Source: Hyunsoonleella jejuensis (GTDB taxonomy: Bacteria > Bacteroidota > Bacteroidia > Flavobacteriales > Flavobacteriaceae). Taken from it: 64,000 bases of DNA. The notes under the pieces are model-generated. The model had not been told where the DNA came from. It saw nothing but the letters and a program-made list of their open reading frames with translations, and did not search any database. The position numbers and the translations under genes were made by a program. This document shows positions 36,001 to 45,177 of the stretch, piece after piece. The DNA is taken from assembly GCF_900111025.1 (NCBI RefSeq), contig NZ_FOFN01000001.1, positions 930,001 through 994,000 on the forward strand, read 5' to 3'. Position 1 is the first letter of the stretch, and each line of letters begins with the position of its first letter.

Positions 36001-37195
36001 ATCTAGCCTCAAAATTATCGCCATCTTTGGTATAATGGTCTTTTTTTCCATTTAAAAAAACTCTATTCAGCCCTTTTCCGTCGGTACCAATATATATAGA
36101 ACCATCTTTTGCCTTTAGCACAGATAATACTTTAACGGGGGTATTGTTTGTTAAACCATTATAGTATTTAATGGTGTTGCTTCCTTTTGGCAGAATATTA
36201 ATTATGCCGTTTTTATCTATTATCCAAATATTGTTATTTGAATCCTCCGTAATAAACAATATTGTATTGCTACTGATAGAAAATTTATTGCTTTCTTGGT
36301 GCTTGTAAATATTTATTTCATTGTTCTTTTGGTCAATATTGTATAATCCATCCCCATCAGTTCCTGCCCATATGTTTCCAAGGCTGTCGCAGTAAAGCGA
36401 GGTAAACAAATGGTGCTGGGAAGCAGTACTTACTCCTCCAGTCTTGTCATATTGCTTAAATAGTTTGCTCGAAGGATTGTAGCTAAATAAACCATCCAAT
36501 TCTGTAGCAAGCCATATTTTTCCAGAAGCATCATTTACTAAATTAATTATCTGAGTTTTATCGCCTAAAGGACTTTCAAATAGTTTTAGTTTCTTTTCTT
36601 GTACAGCATAGTTGTATATTTTTCCATTTAGTGTACTTATCCATAAAGAATTTTTATCACTAAGGGCAAGGCCTTTAATAATTTGAGGTTTTTCGTTTAC
36701 TGATGGTAGAGTTGCAATATATTCAATAGTAGAATCATCGGCCTTGTATTTATATATGCCTCCTGTTGAAGAGCCAAACCAAACATAGTTTTCATATGGC
36801 TTAATACTGGTTATTTGAACATATTCATCCTCTGATTTTAATTTGTCTCTATAACATTCATAATAACCATTAGGTGTTATTTTGGTAAGTTCCCCTTTAA
36901 AAGAAGCGACCCATATATTACTTTGATTATCTTTTTTTAAAACGTATTGCCTATCGCCAGTAAAGTCATTTCCAAAAACTGTTTCAAGCGATGTGGTTGA
37001 AAAATTGTAGCCATTATATTTGTGCAAGCCGTCACCATCAAGAATAATCATAAACCCTAGATTATCTTCTGTAATTTGTGCGCTTGCAGAAAATTCCTTG
37101 TCTAGTTTGATGAAGTTCGAATTCTCTTGTCCCCAAGATATACTTACAAATGATAGTAAAATAGAATATGCTACAAATTTTAAATATGTAACCAT
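33095..37195 (-). CDS. Hybrid two-component system regulator (HTCS)
   Basis: A 1366-residue one-protein sensor-regulator typical of Bacteroidota PULs. A signal peptide (to about residue 22) precedes periplasmic two-component propeller repeats (about 30-690) and a Y_Y_Y domain (about 700-790). A membrane helix near 800-820 (YMLYLIAVALIAYSIVLWL) is followed by HisKA with His839 in SHEIQTPLT, HATPase (about 950-1065; GSGIGLALTKDLV), a receiver with Asp1147 in IISDIMMP and an AraC domain (about 1265-1366; AAYMVGYKDPKYFAKSFKE). It is divergent from the GH109-SusCD operon and probably controls it after binding an oligosaccharide. Confidence 0.96.
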   Translation of the reverse strand: MVTYLKFVAYSILLSFVSISWGQENSNFIKLDKEFSASAQITEDNLGFMIILDGDGLHKYNGYNFSTTSLETVFGNDFTGDRQYVLKKDNQSNIWVASFKGELTKITPNGYYECYRDKLKSEDEYVQITSIKPYENYVWFGSSTGGIYKYKADDSTIEYIATLPSVNEKPQIIKGLALSDKNSLWISTLNGKIYNYAVQEKKLKLFESPLGDKTQIINLVNDASGKIWLATELDGLFSYNPSSKLFKQYDKTGGVSTASQHHLFTSLYCDSLGNIWAGTDGDGLYNIDQKNNEINIYKHQESNKFSISSNTILFITEDSNNNIWIIDKNGIINILPKGSNTIKYYNGLTNNTPVKVLSVLKAKDGSIYIGTDGKGLNRVFLNGKKDHYTKDGDNFEARYIQNLLEDAHGNIWIATYQNGLWIYYPKRDKFQKLKTIISDNLYSDDIRTLFKDSKNRIWATSTRSINIYNTNQDLLATFKYDSNGLFGNVSMSLAEDENKTVWLSVNPSQLFKFNENFNDLNDSYFTKHNYFLNDNDDLRNYNILSLVPDFQGTLWMVCASGMLIQFNLEKESFLPYYKKESLKEYFFTALLLEDPNNLWLSSLNGMHHYNLEKDELNSYYQIDGFQSKEFSFRSAFKDDEGTFYFGGENGVNAFSPKDLIKTNTEGQLYINDIEILNKPANLIIPNQVKQGVERVEHLKLDYDQSSFSFQFAAIGNIINTDYHYVYRLNGFDKDWIAPKESRTASYTNIPHGDYTFEVKAGSKRGNWNITPIAVNLSIMPPWYQSNLAYMLYLIAVALIAYSIVLWLRLKNRLAKETWENNKEKELYALKMNFFAKMSHEIQTPLTLILGPISDMLKRATDNGNELLRQRLLMIDNNANRLSRIAMELMTIRNKELGRLRVYASKNDLIADLKRISQSFSEQARFKNIDFIQEYPKNDIKIWYDSEKIEHVIYNLLSNAFKFTPSEGTIKVKVIEIPSEEEIKISVEDSGPGIPKNELDDIFKLFYQSETGKGTKGSGIGLALTKDLVNLHKGSINVSSSPETGTTFSVNLSTREDIFTQDEKVLIQDTNTISNLSKNEALISDSDYSVNNLIKDKNQTLLIVEDNIEMQMFLKDVLSDYYNLLIAPNGKEGIVLAEKHMPDLIISDIMMPVMDGIEMSKTLQKKKSTYHIPIILLTAKNSTSAKIKGLNVGAIEYIKKPFNFHELLLKVNNILTSREKIISKYKTDLISAPVDISEPSKDDIFLQDLVNEINTQLENPDFKLEDLTKTFNMSYSVIYRKYQEITGRTLIDLVKSLRLKKAALLIIKNGYNISEAAYMVGYKDPKYFAKSFKEEFGVPPATFKREAKLSGVEKIINKYKINPITQS

Positions 37196-37508
37196 TTTTA
37201 AGGCATAAAAACGTTAAAGAAAATGCAATTTATTCAAAAATAGATGTTTTAATTATTTAAAAAAACTTTTAACCTCAATTAAACCATTTTTATCGTGTGA
37301 TTGATATAGCGCTATTAAAAAAGGGGGGTAATTCGTCAAAAATGGTAGGTAAAATAGTTTTTTTACAATGTATGAGTAAAAAACACACCTTTTTAGATAA
37401 AAAAAACCACACTAAAAACCAGTAAACTTTAACAAATTTGTAACATAAGATAGAAAAGGCATTTTTTGTGAGAATTATAAGGTGTTTCTATAGTAAAATT
37501 TAAGAATA
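37196..37508. other. Divergent regulatory region between HTCS and GH109 genes
   Basis: This 313-bp AT-rich gap has no ORF. It contains the minus-strand motif at 37331-37358, a G6 run at 37323-37328 that is 21 bp from the GGTAGG part of that motif, and a weaker ACACCTTTTTAGA element at 37386-37398 on the plus strand. Confidence 0.6.
37331..37358 (-). promoter_or_regulatory. Candidate HTCS-binding motif, copy 2
   Basis: On the minus strand this reads ACTA-N4-ACCTACC-N-TTTTTGAC-N-AAT, matching copy 1 at 25024-25051 at all defined positions. It is about 135 bp upstream of the regulator start and 150 bp upstream of the GH109 gene on the other side, so it could serve either promoter. Confidence 0.55.
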
Positions 37509-38870
37509 ATGAACAAGAGAAGGAACTTTATTAAAAATACAGCAATTGCAGGGGTAGGAATGGCTATGATGCCGCATATGACCTTTGGATTGTCAAAAGG
37601 GGTTTTTAACGATAAATTAAAAGTAGGGCTTATTGGTGTTGGACTAAGAGGAACGAATCACTTAGTAAACTTGCTGCATAGAGATGATGTAGCTGTTACA
37701 GCTATTTGTGATATCGATTCCAACAGAATTTCATTAGCACTAGATAAAATTTCTAAATCAGGAAAAAGAAAACCTGAAGTTTTTGGGAAAAATGACTATG
37801 ACTACAGGAATCTTTTAGAATTAGATAATGTTGACGCTGTTATTATAGCAACACCTTGGTTATGGCATACACGTATGGCAAAAGACGCTATGAAAGCCGG
37901 TAAGTATACCGGTTTAGAGGTTTCTGCAGCGAATACTTTAGAGGAATGTTGGGATTTAGTCAATGTTCACGAACAAACAGGCACACATTTAATGCTTCTT
38001 GAAAACGTTAATTATCGTCGTGATGTTCTAGCTGTGCTTAATATGGTGAAGCAAAATGTGTTTGGAGAATTAATGCACTTTAGATGCGGATACCAGCACG
38101 ACTTGCGCTTCGTAATGCTTAATGATGGAAAAACAGCTTATGGTAAAGGTGTGGAATTTGGAGAAAAAGGAATTTCAGAGTCCGTATGGCGCACACAGCA
38201 TTCTGTATTAAGAAATGCGGATGTATATCCAACGCATGGCATCGGTCCAATAGCTGCTATGTGCGATATTAACAGAGGAAATCGTTTGGTGTCTCTAACT
38301 TCTCACGCTACAAAAAGCCGGGGTATGCATAATTATATCGTAGAGCATGGCGGGAAAGATCACCCAAATGCTAAAGTGAATTTTAAAATGGGCGATGTAA
38401 TTACTTCTACTATAGAAACGGCCAATGGAGAAACTATAATAGTAACCCACGATGTGCATTTACCAAGACCGTATTCATTGGGCTTTAGAGTTCAGGGTAC
38501 TAAAGGACTTTGGGAAAAAGATGGGGATAGAATATATATTGAAGGCAAATCAGAAAAACCACATCGCTGGGACGATTCTAAAGAGTGGCTTAAGAAATAT
38601 GACCACCCACTTTGGAAGAAATACGGCGAAAAGGCTACTGGGGCGGGTCATGGAGGCATGGACTTTTTTGTGATACAAGCTTTTGTTGAGTCAGCAAAAC
38701 AAAATATTGCGCCACCAATGGACGCTTATGATGCTGCCGCTTGGAGTGCCATAACACCATTGTCTGAACGTTCAATTGAAAATAACGGGGAGCCACAGGA
38801 TTTTCCAGATTTTACAAGAGGTTTGTGGGTGAAACGTAAACCGTACCAATGGATGAAAGATACTTTTTAA
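37509..38870 (+). CDS. GH109-like Gfo/Idh/MocA family protein (alpha-N-acetylgalactosaminidase-like)
   Basis: A 453-residue NAD-dependent Gfo/Idh/MocA-fold protein with Tat signal (KRRNFIKNTAIAGVG). The Rossmann motif is VGLIGVGLRGTNH. Family features of GH109 are ENVNYRRDVLAVLNMV, ESVWRTQHSVLRNADVYPTHG and INRGNRL near the active site, plus a C-terminal TRGLWVKRKP. GH109 enzymes such as Elizabethkingia NagA cleave alpha-GalNAc through a transient 3-keto intermediate using tightly bound NAD. It is the first gene of the SusCD operon and the only recognised glycosidase in the locus. Substrate is inferred from family. Confidence 0.85.
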   Translation: MNKRRNFIKNTAIAGVGMAMMPHMTFGLSKGVFNDKLKVGLIGVGLRGTNHLVNLLHRDDVAVTAICDIDSNRISLALDKISKSGKRKPEVFGKNDYDYRNLLELDNVDAVIIATPWLWHTRMAKDAMKAGKYTGLEVSAANTLEECWDLVNVHEQTGTHLMLLENVNYRRDVLAVLNMVKQNVFGELMHFRCGYQHDLRFVMLNDGKTAYGKGVEFGEKGISESVWRTQHSVLRNADVYPTHGIGPIAAMCDINRGNRLVSLTSHATKSRGMHNYIVEHGGKDHPNAKVNFKMGDVITSTIETANGETIIVTHDVHLPRPYSLGFRVQGTKGLWEKDGDRIYIEGKSEKPHRWDDSKEWLKKYDHPLWKKYGEKATGAGHGGMDFFVIQAFVESAKQNIAPPMDAYDAAAWSAITPLSERSIENNGEPQDFPDFTRGLWVKRKPYQWMKDTF

Positions 38871-38921
38871 AATAAACTACTAATCAATAACTAAAATGAA
38901 TACTAAATCAATCTTTAAATT

Positions 38922-41900
38922 ATGAGAAAAATACTAACTTTAAAGTTCTTAGGAATTTTGTTGATGCTGACATGCGCGATGCAAGCACAACAAAAAACTG
39001 TAACAGGAACAGTAACTGACGGCTTAGGAATTCCATTAGCGGGTGCTACGGTAGCCGTTAAAGGTACGAACAGTGGTGCATCAACCGATTTTGATGGAAA
39101 GTTCTCTCTGTCAGTAGGTAATAATGATGTGCTAGTTGTTTCTTACATTGGATTTGTAACTCAAGAAATTACGGTAGGTCAAAAATCAACAATTAATGTG
39201 TCTTTAAAAGAAGATACGGCACAACTCGATGAAGTAGTTGTAGTTGGTTTCGGTACCCAGAAAAAATCCAATGTAACGGGTGCGAACTCTTACGTAAAAA
39301 TGGATAAAATTGTATCAGACAGACCTATTACAAATGCTGCCGAAGCATTACAGGGTATTGCATCTGGTTTACAGGTTACGGTTGGTTCTGGTCAACCTGG
39401 TTCAGAGGGTGTAAGCTTAAATGTAAGAGGTTTTACTTCTATTAATGGAGGTTCTCCGTTAGTTTTAATTAATAACGTACCGGGAAGTTTAAATGATGTG
39501 AATCCACAGGATATTGAGTCTGTCTCTGTACTGAAAGATGCTGCGGCATCCTCTATATATGGTGCGCGTGCAGCTTTTGGTGTAATAGTAATTACTACAA
39601 AGCAGGGTAAAAGAAATCAAAAAGTAAAGTTTGATTACAATGTAACCTCAAGTATATCTACGCCTTCTGATTTGCCTGAAAAAGCAACAACTAAGGAGTT
39701 TGTGAGATCATTAGAGTTTTGGGGTGTTAACGCATATTTTGCTGGTCAGAATATTAGCGATTGGTTAGGGTATATTAATCAATATGAGACAGACCCAAGT
39801 CAACTTAATTTAGCCCAAGATCCTGTGTCTGGTCAAACGTATCCAATTCACTTTGACGGAGGACAATATTATCCGTTGCAAGATGCAGATACTTTTGGTG
39901 ACTTTATTGAGAATTTTGGATATTCAACCATTCATAACTTTGCAGTTAGTGGTGGTAGCGAAAATATTGCATATCGTTTAAATACCGGATATAGCTACCA
40001 AGATGGAGTGATGGTGACAGATAAGGATTCTTTCAGGAAATATAACGTAAATGCGTTGATTTCTGCCGATATATCTGAGAAATTAACTTCAACTAGTAAT
40101 GTGTTATTTAGATCAAGTATACAGTCTAGACCTAATGGGCGTTACAATGATGCAGTACAGGTTAGGATGTTCGATCCTTCTAGTGGATTTTTCGATGATG
40201 GTTCAGGGCTAGTTTTACCTTTCCAATCACCATCTAATGTAGTGAGATTCAGCGAGCCAGGGAGAAGAGAAGACGATAACTTAAGATTGTTCCAAAAATT
40301 AGAGTGGAAGCCTCTAAAAAATTTATCGGTAACTGGTGAATATACGTTCGAGAAAAATTATGTTAATAATAGAACTGTTAATAACGGGCAACGTTATTAC
40401 AGTACTTTTAGATTTAACCCGAACACCTCTGAAGCCAATGCGCAGACAAGTTCAAGTATATCAAGAAACCAATCTAATAGAATATATAACGGTATTAACC
40501 TTTACGCAAACTACAATTTAACTTTAGGTGAAAATCATAATATAGGAGTATTAGTTGGTCTAAATAAAGAAGATGAAAAACAAAATTTCTTTTTTGCTAC
40601 AAAAAGAAATTTAATTGATCCGCTAGAAACACCATCGTTAAATTTAGGTTTTGATGACACCAATGTTAATGTAGGTGATGCCTTTTATGAATGGGGTGTT
40701 GTTGGTTATTTCTCTCGTTTAAACTATAACTATAAGGAGAAATATTTTATTGAAGGAAATTTACGTTACGATGGCTCATCTTTATTTGCAGATGGCGATC
40801 GTTATGTAGTGTTACCATCGGCATCTGTTGGTTGGAATATCGCTAAAGAAGGGTTTATGGAAAATGTTGATTTTGTTTCCCTTTTAAAATTTAGAGCATC
40901 TTATGGTGTTATTGGAAATCAGGTGTATAATAGGCCAGGTACTAATTCTAGAGACTATTTTCCAACTATCCCTGGATATGAGGATTTTACAACAAGATGG
41001 ACAGACATAAATACTGAACAACGTTATATTAGTTTTAGTCCGGCAGGATTAATAAGTGCTGGATTTACATGGGAAGATGTAGAATCTAGAAACTTTGGAT
41101 TGGATTTTGGCTTGGCTCAAAATAGACTTACAGGTTCTTTTGATTACTATGTTAGAGAGACCAATGGAATTTTAGGTCCTGGTGCTGAACTTCCTGCTGT
41201 TTTAGGAACCAATGCTCCTTTACAAAACTCGAGGGACATAGAAGTTACTGGATGGGAATTTGAACTTGGTTGGAACGACCGAAGAGGAGATTTCTCTTAT
41301 GGTTTAAACCTTAATGTATTTGATAATATAGCAAAAGTAACACGTTTTGATAACCCATCGCAAGACATCAGTCAGGTATATTGGGAAGGTTCAACTATTG
41401 GCGATATTTGGGGTTATGTTACAGATGGGTATTACACCACGGATGATTTTGTTGATGGTACCTTAAATGCCGATTTATCGGGAGATAACAGGCAATTAAA
41501 ACCAGGTGTACCAATTATAGATGGTGCGCCAGTACCTTATCCTGGAGATATAAAGTATCAAGATTTGGATGGTGATGGTGTTATCACAAATGGTAATAAT
41601 AGCGCGTCTTATGATATTGATCCTAATACTGGAGAAATTATTGCTCGTACAGGACCTGGAGACCGTAAGGTAATTGGAAATGGCAGAAAGCGTTACCAGT
41701 TTGGTATTAACGGATTTTTGGAGTACAAAGGATTTGATTTCTCATTTGTGTTAAGTGGTGTTGGAAAAGAAGATGGTTGGAGAGATTCAGATTTAATTTT
41801 CCCTTACCGATCTGTTTTTGATAATATTTATGCGAATCAATTAGATTATTGGACACCAGACAACCAAAATGCATACTTCCCAAGAGTGCATGGTAATGCA

Positions 41901-42188
41901 GCGGCAGGAAATATAGACAGTAATTATGGATTAAGTAGAAGGGTACAAACGAAATACCTACAAGACGAAAGTTACCTAAGAATACAAAACATTACCTTTG
42001 GCTATAGTATAGATAGCGAATTATTAAGACGTATGAAGATTAATAAGTTTAGAGTGTTTGTGTCTGGTAACAACCTATTTACATTCGACAATTTGCCAAA
42101 AGGACTAGATCCTGACGTAAATGAAGATGCTGCAAGTACGTATCCAATACTGAGACAATTTTCAGCTGGTTTAAATCTGTCATTCTAA
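38922..42188 (+). CDS. SusC/RagA TonB-linked outer-membrane transporter
   Basis: This 1088-residue TonB-dependent receptor pumps oligosaccharides across the outer membrane with its SusD partner. A signal peptide (LGILLMLTCAMQAQ) is followed by a carboxypeptidase-like domain (about 25-100; VTGTVTDGLGIPLAGATV), the TonB-box-like LDEVVVVGFG, a plug (about 115-230; SVLKDAAASSIYGARAAFG) and a 22-strand barrel to the C-terminal Phe. It has no anti-sigma-type N-terminal extension, in agreement with HTCS control. It is followed 13 bp later by susD. Confidence 0.97.
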   Translation: MRKILTLKFLGILLMLTCAMQAQQKTVTGTVTDGLGIPLAGATVAVKGTNSGASTDFDGKFSLSVGNNDVLVVSYIGFVTQEITVGQKSTINVSLKEDTAQLDEVVVVGFGTQKKSNVTGANSYVKMDKIVSDRPITNAAEALQGIASGLQVTVGSGQPGSEGVSLNVRGFTSINGGSPLVLINNVPGSLNDVNPQDIESVSVLKDAAASSIYGARAAFGVIVITTKQGKRNQKVKFDYNVTSSISTPSDLPEKATTKEFVRSLEFWGVNAYFAGQNISDWLGYINQYETDPSQLNLAQDPVSGQTYPIHFDGGQYYPLQDADTFGDFIENFGYSTIHNFAVSGGSENIAYRLNTGYSYQDGVMVTDKDSFRKYNVNALISADISEKLTSTSNVLFRSSIQSRPNGRYNDAVQVRMFDPSSGFFDDGSGLVLPFQSPSNVVRFSEPGRREDDNLRLFQKLEWKPLKNLSVTGEYTFEKNYVNNRTVNNGQRYYSTFRFNPNTSEANAQTSSSISRNQSNRIYNGINLYANYNLTLGENHNIGVLVGLNKEDEKQNFFFATKRNLIDPLETPSLNLGFDDTNVNVGDAFYEWGVVGYFSRLNYNYKEKYFIEGNLRYDGSSLFADGDRYVVLPSASVGWNIAKEGFMENVDFVSLLKFRASYGVIGNQVYNRPGTNSRDYFPTIPGYEDFTTRWTDINTEQRYISFSPAGLISAGFTWEDVESRNFGLDFGLAQNRLTGSFDYYVRETNGILGPGAELPAVLGTNAPLQNSRDIEVTGWEFELGWNDRRGDFSYGLNLNVFDNIAKVTRFDNPSQDISQVYWEGSTIGDIWGYVTDGYYTTDDFVDGTLNADLSGDNRQLKPGVPIIDGAPVPYPGDIKYQDLDGDGVITNGNNSASYDIDPNTGEIIARTGPGDRKVIGNGRKRYQFGINGFLEYKGFDFSFVLSGVGKEDGWRDSDLIFPYRSVFDNIYANQLDYWTPDNQNAYFPRVHGNAAAGNIDSNYGLSRRVQTKYLQDESYLRIQNITFGYSIDSELLRRMKINKFRVFVSGNNLFTFDNLPKGLDPDVNEDAASTYPILRQFSAGLNLSF

Positions 42189-42201
42189 AAAAAATAAAAT
42201 T

Positions 42202-43986
42202 ATGAAAAACTTAAAACACATTTCACTTTTACTGGCAGTAGTGGCGACATTATTTGCCTGTAATGATGATTTTTTGGACACTGCGCCAAAAGATGAACTT
42301 TCAAAAGCAACCATATTTAGTACATATAACAACATCAAGCTATATGCATGGGGCTTTTATGATTTCTTAGAGGAGTACCCAACGTCAACATCATGGGCAG
42401 CAACAAGAGATCTTCAAGGAGACTTAATGCAAAACGGAAACAGCTCTGTAAATCCAGGTTACTTGAATCAAAATTACATTGTACCTATTAATGATGGAAG
42501 ATATTCTAATGCATATGAAAATATTAGGCGCGTTAACATCATGTTGGATGCATTACCCGATTCGCCACTTAGTGATGCTGAAAAAGCGCATTGGAGAGGT
42601 GTAGGTCTATTTTTCAGAGCGCATGAGTATTTTGGAATGTTACAAACTTTTGGAGGTGTGCCGTGGATTGAGAATGAAATTACAGACCAAGATACGGATG
42701 AACTTAATAAACCAAGAGATACGCGCGATTTGGTAGCGGGTAATATTTTAAGAGATCTTAATGAGGCAGTTGCGACTATTTTTGATAATGGTGATGGTCC
42801 AAATACTATTAATCCAGATGTAGCTCGAGCGCTATTAGCACGTTTCGCATTATTTGAAGGTACATGGCGTAAATATCATGGATTAGCGGATGCTGCAACG
42901 TATTTAAATGCTGCTAATCAGTCGTCTACATATCTGGTTGATAAATATGCCACAATTATGGATAACTATGATGCTGTGTTTAATTCTCTAGACTTAGGAG
43001 GGCAACCTGGAATTTTGTTGTATAGACATTATGTAATTGATGAATTAACACATTGGGTGAGTACTAATACACGATCTACAAACAACAAATATGATATTAC
43101 TAGAAAAGGTATAGATAAGTTTTTAACAATAGATGGAAAACCTATTTATAATGCTACTAACACTTTGTATGAGGGTGATCAAGACCATTATGCCGAATTT
43201 AGAAACAGAGATAAGCGTATATTAACTATGACGCCTCCACCATATCGCATAAACGGTAATGGTACGCAAACATGGACGCCAACAGGCAACCCGGCAGATG
43301 CAGAGTGGTTTGGTCAAGTAGCTGCGGCTACCGGGGGATATCCTTTAAAAGAATTACCAGACAGAAACTGGTCTGGAAGGGTAACAGATAGAGTCCCTAA
43401 TTTTGAAAGGTTAACCCCAACACAAACAGGAAATGGTTACCGCTTTTGGAAAGTTTATAATGATCATAATGACAGGGTGTCTTCAAGAGACTTAAATGAT
43501 CTTCCTATATTTAGAATGGGTGAAATTTATCTTATACATGCTGAGGTAAAGTTTGAATTAGGAGAATTCAATCAATCTATTGCCGATGCTACGATTAATA
43601 AGCTTAGAGCAAGAGGTGGTGTTGCACCTTTAGATTTAGGAGCGGTAGATGCTAGTTGGGACCCAATGAGAGATCCGACAGTAGACCCTATTTTATGGGA
43701 AATACGCAGAGAAAGAGCTATTGAACTTATGGGTGATGGTTTTAGAAGAGAGGATTTAAGACGATGGAAAAAAATGGACTATGCTACCGAAGTAAAATTA
43801 GGACGTTGGGTAGCACAATCAGATTTTGGTGTTACATTACCTATTCAAAACAGTGCGCCTGAAGGCTATGTGCAGTTAATTCCTGAAACGCCTCCTACAT
43901 TTCCCGATCACTATTATTTGTTTCCATTACCGTCTGGTGAGATTTTGTTAAATCCGAATTTGGAACAAAACCCACTTTGGGAATAA
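42202..43986 (+). CDS. SusD/RagB outer-membrane glycan-binding lipoprotein
   Basis: This 594-residue lipoprotein (Cys after VVATLFA) caps the SusC barrel on the cell surface. The family opening is DDFLDTAPKDELSKATIF, TPR-like helices follow, and the C-terminal RagB region contains IRRERAIELMGDGFRREDLRRW and FPLPSGEILLNPNLEQNP. Length is normal. Confidence 0.96.
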   Translation: MKNLKHISLLLAVVATLFACNDDFLDTAPKDELSKATIFSTYNNIKLYAWGFYDFLEEYPTSTSWAATRDLQGDLMQNGNSSVNPGYLNQNYIVPINDGRYSNAYENIRRVNIMLDALPDSPLSDAEKAHWRGVGLFFRAHEYFGMLQTFGGVPWIENEITDQDTDELNKPRDTRDLVAGNILRDLNEAVATIFDNGDGPNTINPDVARALLARFALFEGTWRKYHGLADAATYLNAANQSSTYLVDKYATIMDNYDAVFNSLDLGGQPGILLYRHYVIDELTHWVSTNTRSTNNKYDITRKGIDKFLTIDGKPIYNATNTLYEGDQDHYAEFRNRDKRILTMTPPPYRINGNGTQTWTPTGNPADAEWFGQVAAATGGYPLKELPDRNWSGRVTDRVPNFERLTPTQTGNGYRFWKVYNDHNDRVSSRDLNDLPIFRMGEIYLIHAEVKFELGEFNQSIADATINKLRARGGVAPLDLGAVDASWDPMRDPTVDPILWEIRRERAIELMGDGFRREDLRRWKKMDYATEVKLGRWVAQSDFGVTLPIQNSAPEGYVQLIPETPPTFPDHYYLFPLPSGEILLNPNLEQNPLWE

Positions 43987-43996
43987 CATATTTCAT

Positions 43997-44028
43997 TGCA
44001 CTTGTGTTATAAAAAACGCACAAGTGCA
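43997..44028 (+). promoter_or_regulatory. Intra-operon RNA hairpin between susD and the surface lipoprotein gene
   Basis: TGCACTTGTG and CACAAGTGCA are perfect 10-bp complements around a 12-nt A-rich loop. There is no T run, so it is more likely an RNA-stability or partial attenuation element than a strong terminator. It begins 11 bp after the susD stop. Confidence 0.6.
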
Positions 44029-44059
44029 TAACAACAATTAATTTAAAAAAAATACAAAA

Positions 44060-45106
44060 ATGAAGTTACTTAAAACATATACCATAATTGCGTTTGCCGC
44101 AACTATGATTTTAAACCTGACCTCATGTGATAAAGTTGGAGGAGATTTCGCTCTCGATTATGAGGCAGACCCAGCTTTATTGCCAGAAGTATCATTTTCG
44201 GCTTCTGCAACTACAATTATTGAAGGAGAATCTATCACCTTTACAGATACTTCAACTAACGACCCAAGTTTTTGGACATGGTCTTTAGTAGGTTCAGAGT
44301 TTGGTGAATACACCGAGCAATCACCTACAGTTATTTATACTGTGCCTGGAGAGTATGATGTAAAGTTAAAAGTTAGAAACGAATATGGTGCTAGTGAAGT
44401 ATTGCTAGAAGATTATATTATTGTAGAAGGCGAGCCATTGCCATTCGTGTCAATATTTAGATTTGACGGTAACTTGGAAGATACCGAAGGTACAAATGGA
44501 ATTACAGCTGTTTCCAGCTATGGCGATGTAACTTATGTTGCAGATAGAAATGGCAATGCAAGTAGTGCATATTTAGCACCTCCATTCCCTCCATACTCTC
44601 AAGATTTAACGATTCCAGGGTACAAAGGTGTAAGTGGAGATGCAGCAAGAAGTGTTGTAGCATGGTTTAAAACTGGTGCAGGTACAGGTAGAAAGGCTAT
44701 TGTTGGTTGGGGTACAAATTCACCGGGACAAATGTTTAACGTGATGTTACAAGGCGGACAGGTTCGTGTAGAAGGCGGTGGTTGTAGTCTTAGAACTAGC
44801 AGAACTGACTTAATGGATGATCAATGGCATCATTTGGCGGTTACATACGATCCAGCTGATGGTCCTGAAGTAGCTCGTGTTAAAGTTTATATTGATGGTG
44901 CTCTGGACGAGAATTTACCTGATGCACCTGGGCAGTCGTTCAATTCAGAAAGGAGAGAAGTTAATACCGATCCCGATGGAATAGATGTTAGAATCGGTCG
45001 ACCAGCTTATAGAACTGATTATATGTGGGTAGGAGAGTTGGACGATGTGGCTATTTTAGACATCGCATTGAGTCCAGACCAAATTGGAGCTCTTGCTGCT
45101 GAATAA
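44060..45106 (+). CDS. PKD-LamG surface lipoprotein (SGBP candidate)
   Basis: This 348-residue lipoprotein (Cys after ILNLTS) has a PKD domain at about 40-125 (GESITFTDTSTNDPSFWTW) and a LamG/concanavalin-A-like domain at about 130-348 (VVAWFKTGAGTGRKAIVGWG, DQWHHLAVTYDPADGPE, GELDDVAILDIALSPDQI). Its position directly after susD is the usual place of surface glycan-binding proteins (SusE/F analogues). The LamG module is closely related to those of the three T9SS proteins downstream, so they may share a ligand. Confidence 0.82.
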   Translation: MKLLKTYTIIAFAATMILNLTSCDKVGGDFALDYEADPALLPEVSFSASATTIIEGESITFTDTSTNDPSFWTWSLVGSEFGEYTEQSPTVIYTVPGEYDVKLKVRNEYGASEVLLEDYIIVEGEPLPFVSIFRFDGNLEDTEGTNGITAVSSYGDVTYVADRNGNASSAYLAPPFPPYSQDLTIPGYKGVSGDAARSVVAWFKTGAGTGRKAIVGWGTNSPGQMFNVMLQGGQVRVEGGGCSLRTSRTDLMDDQWHHLAVTYDPADGPEVARVKVYIDGALDENLPDAPGQSFNSERREVNTDPDGIDVRIGRPAYRTDYMWVGELDDVAILDIALSPDQIGALAAE

Positions 45107-45125
45107 AAATTTTATGTAGTATATT

Positions 45126-45147
45126 AAATGGTAATTAATTGCCATTT
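45126..45147. repeat. 22-bp near-perfect palindrome
   Basis: AAATGG-T-AATTAATT-G-CCATTT is symmetric except for one position pair. It begins 20 bp after the lipoprotein stop and may be a protein-binding site or a short hairpin. Confidence 0.45.
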
Positions 45148-45177
45148 GAAATATTTGTTTAGTTTGAGTTAGTTTTA

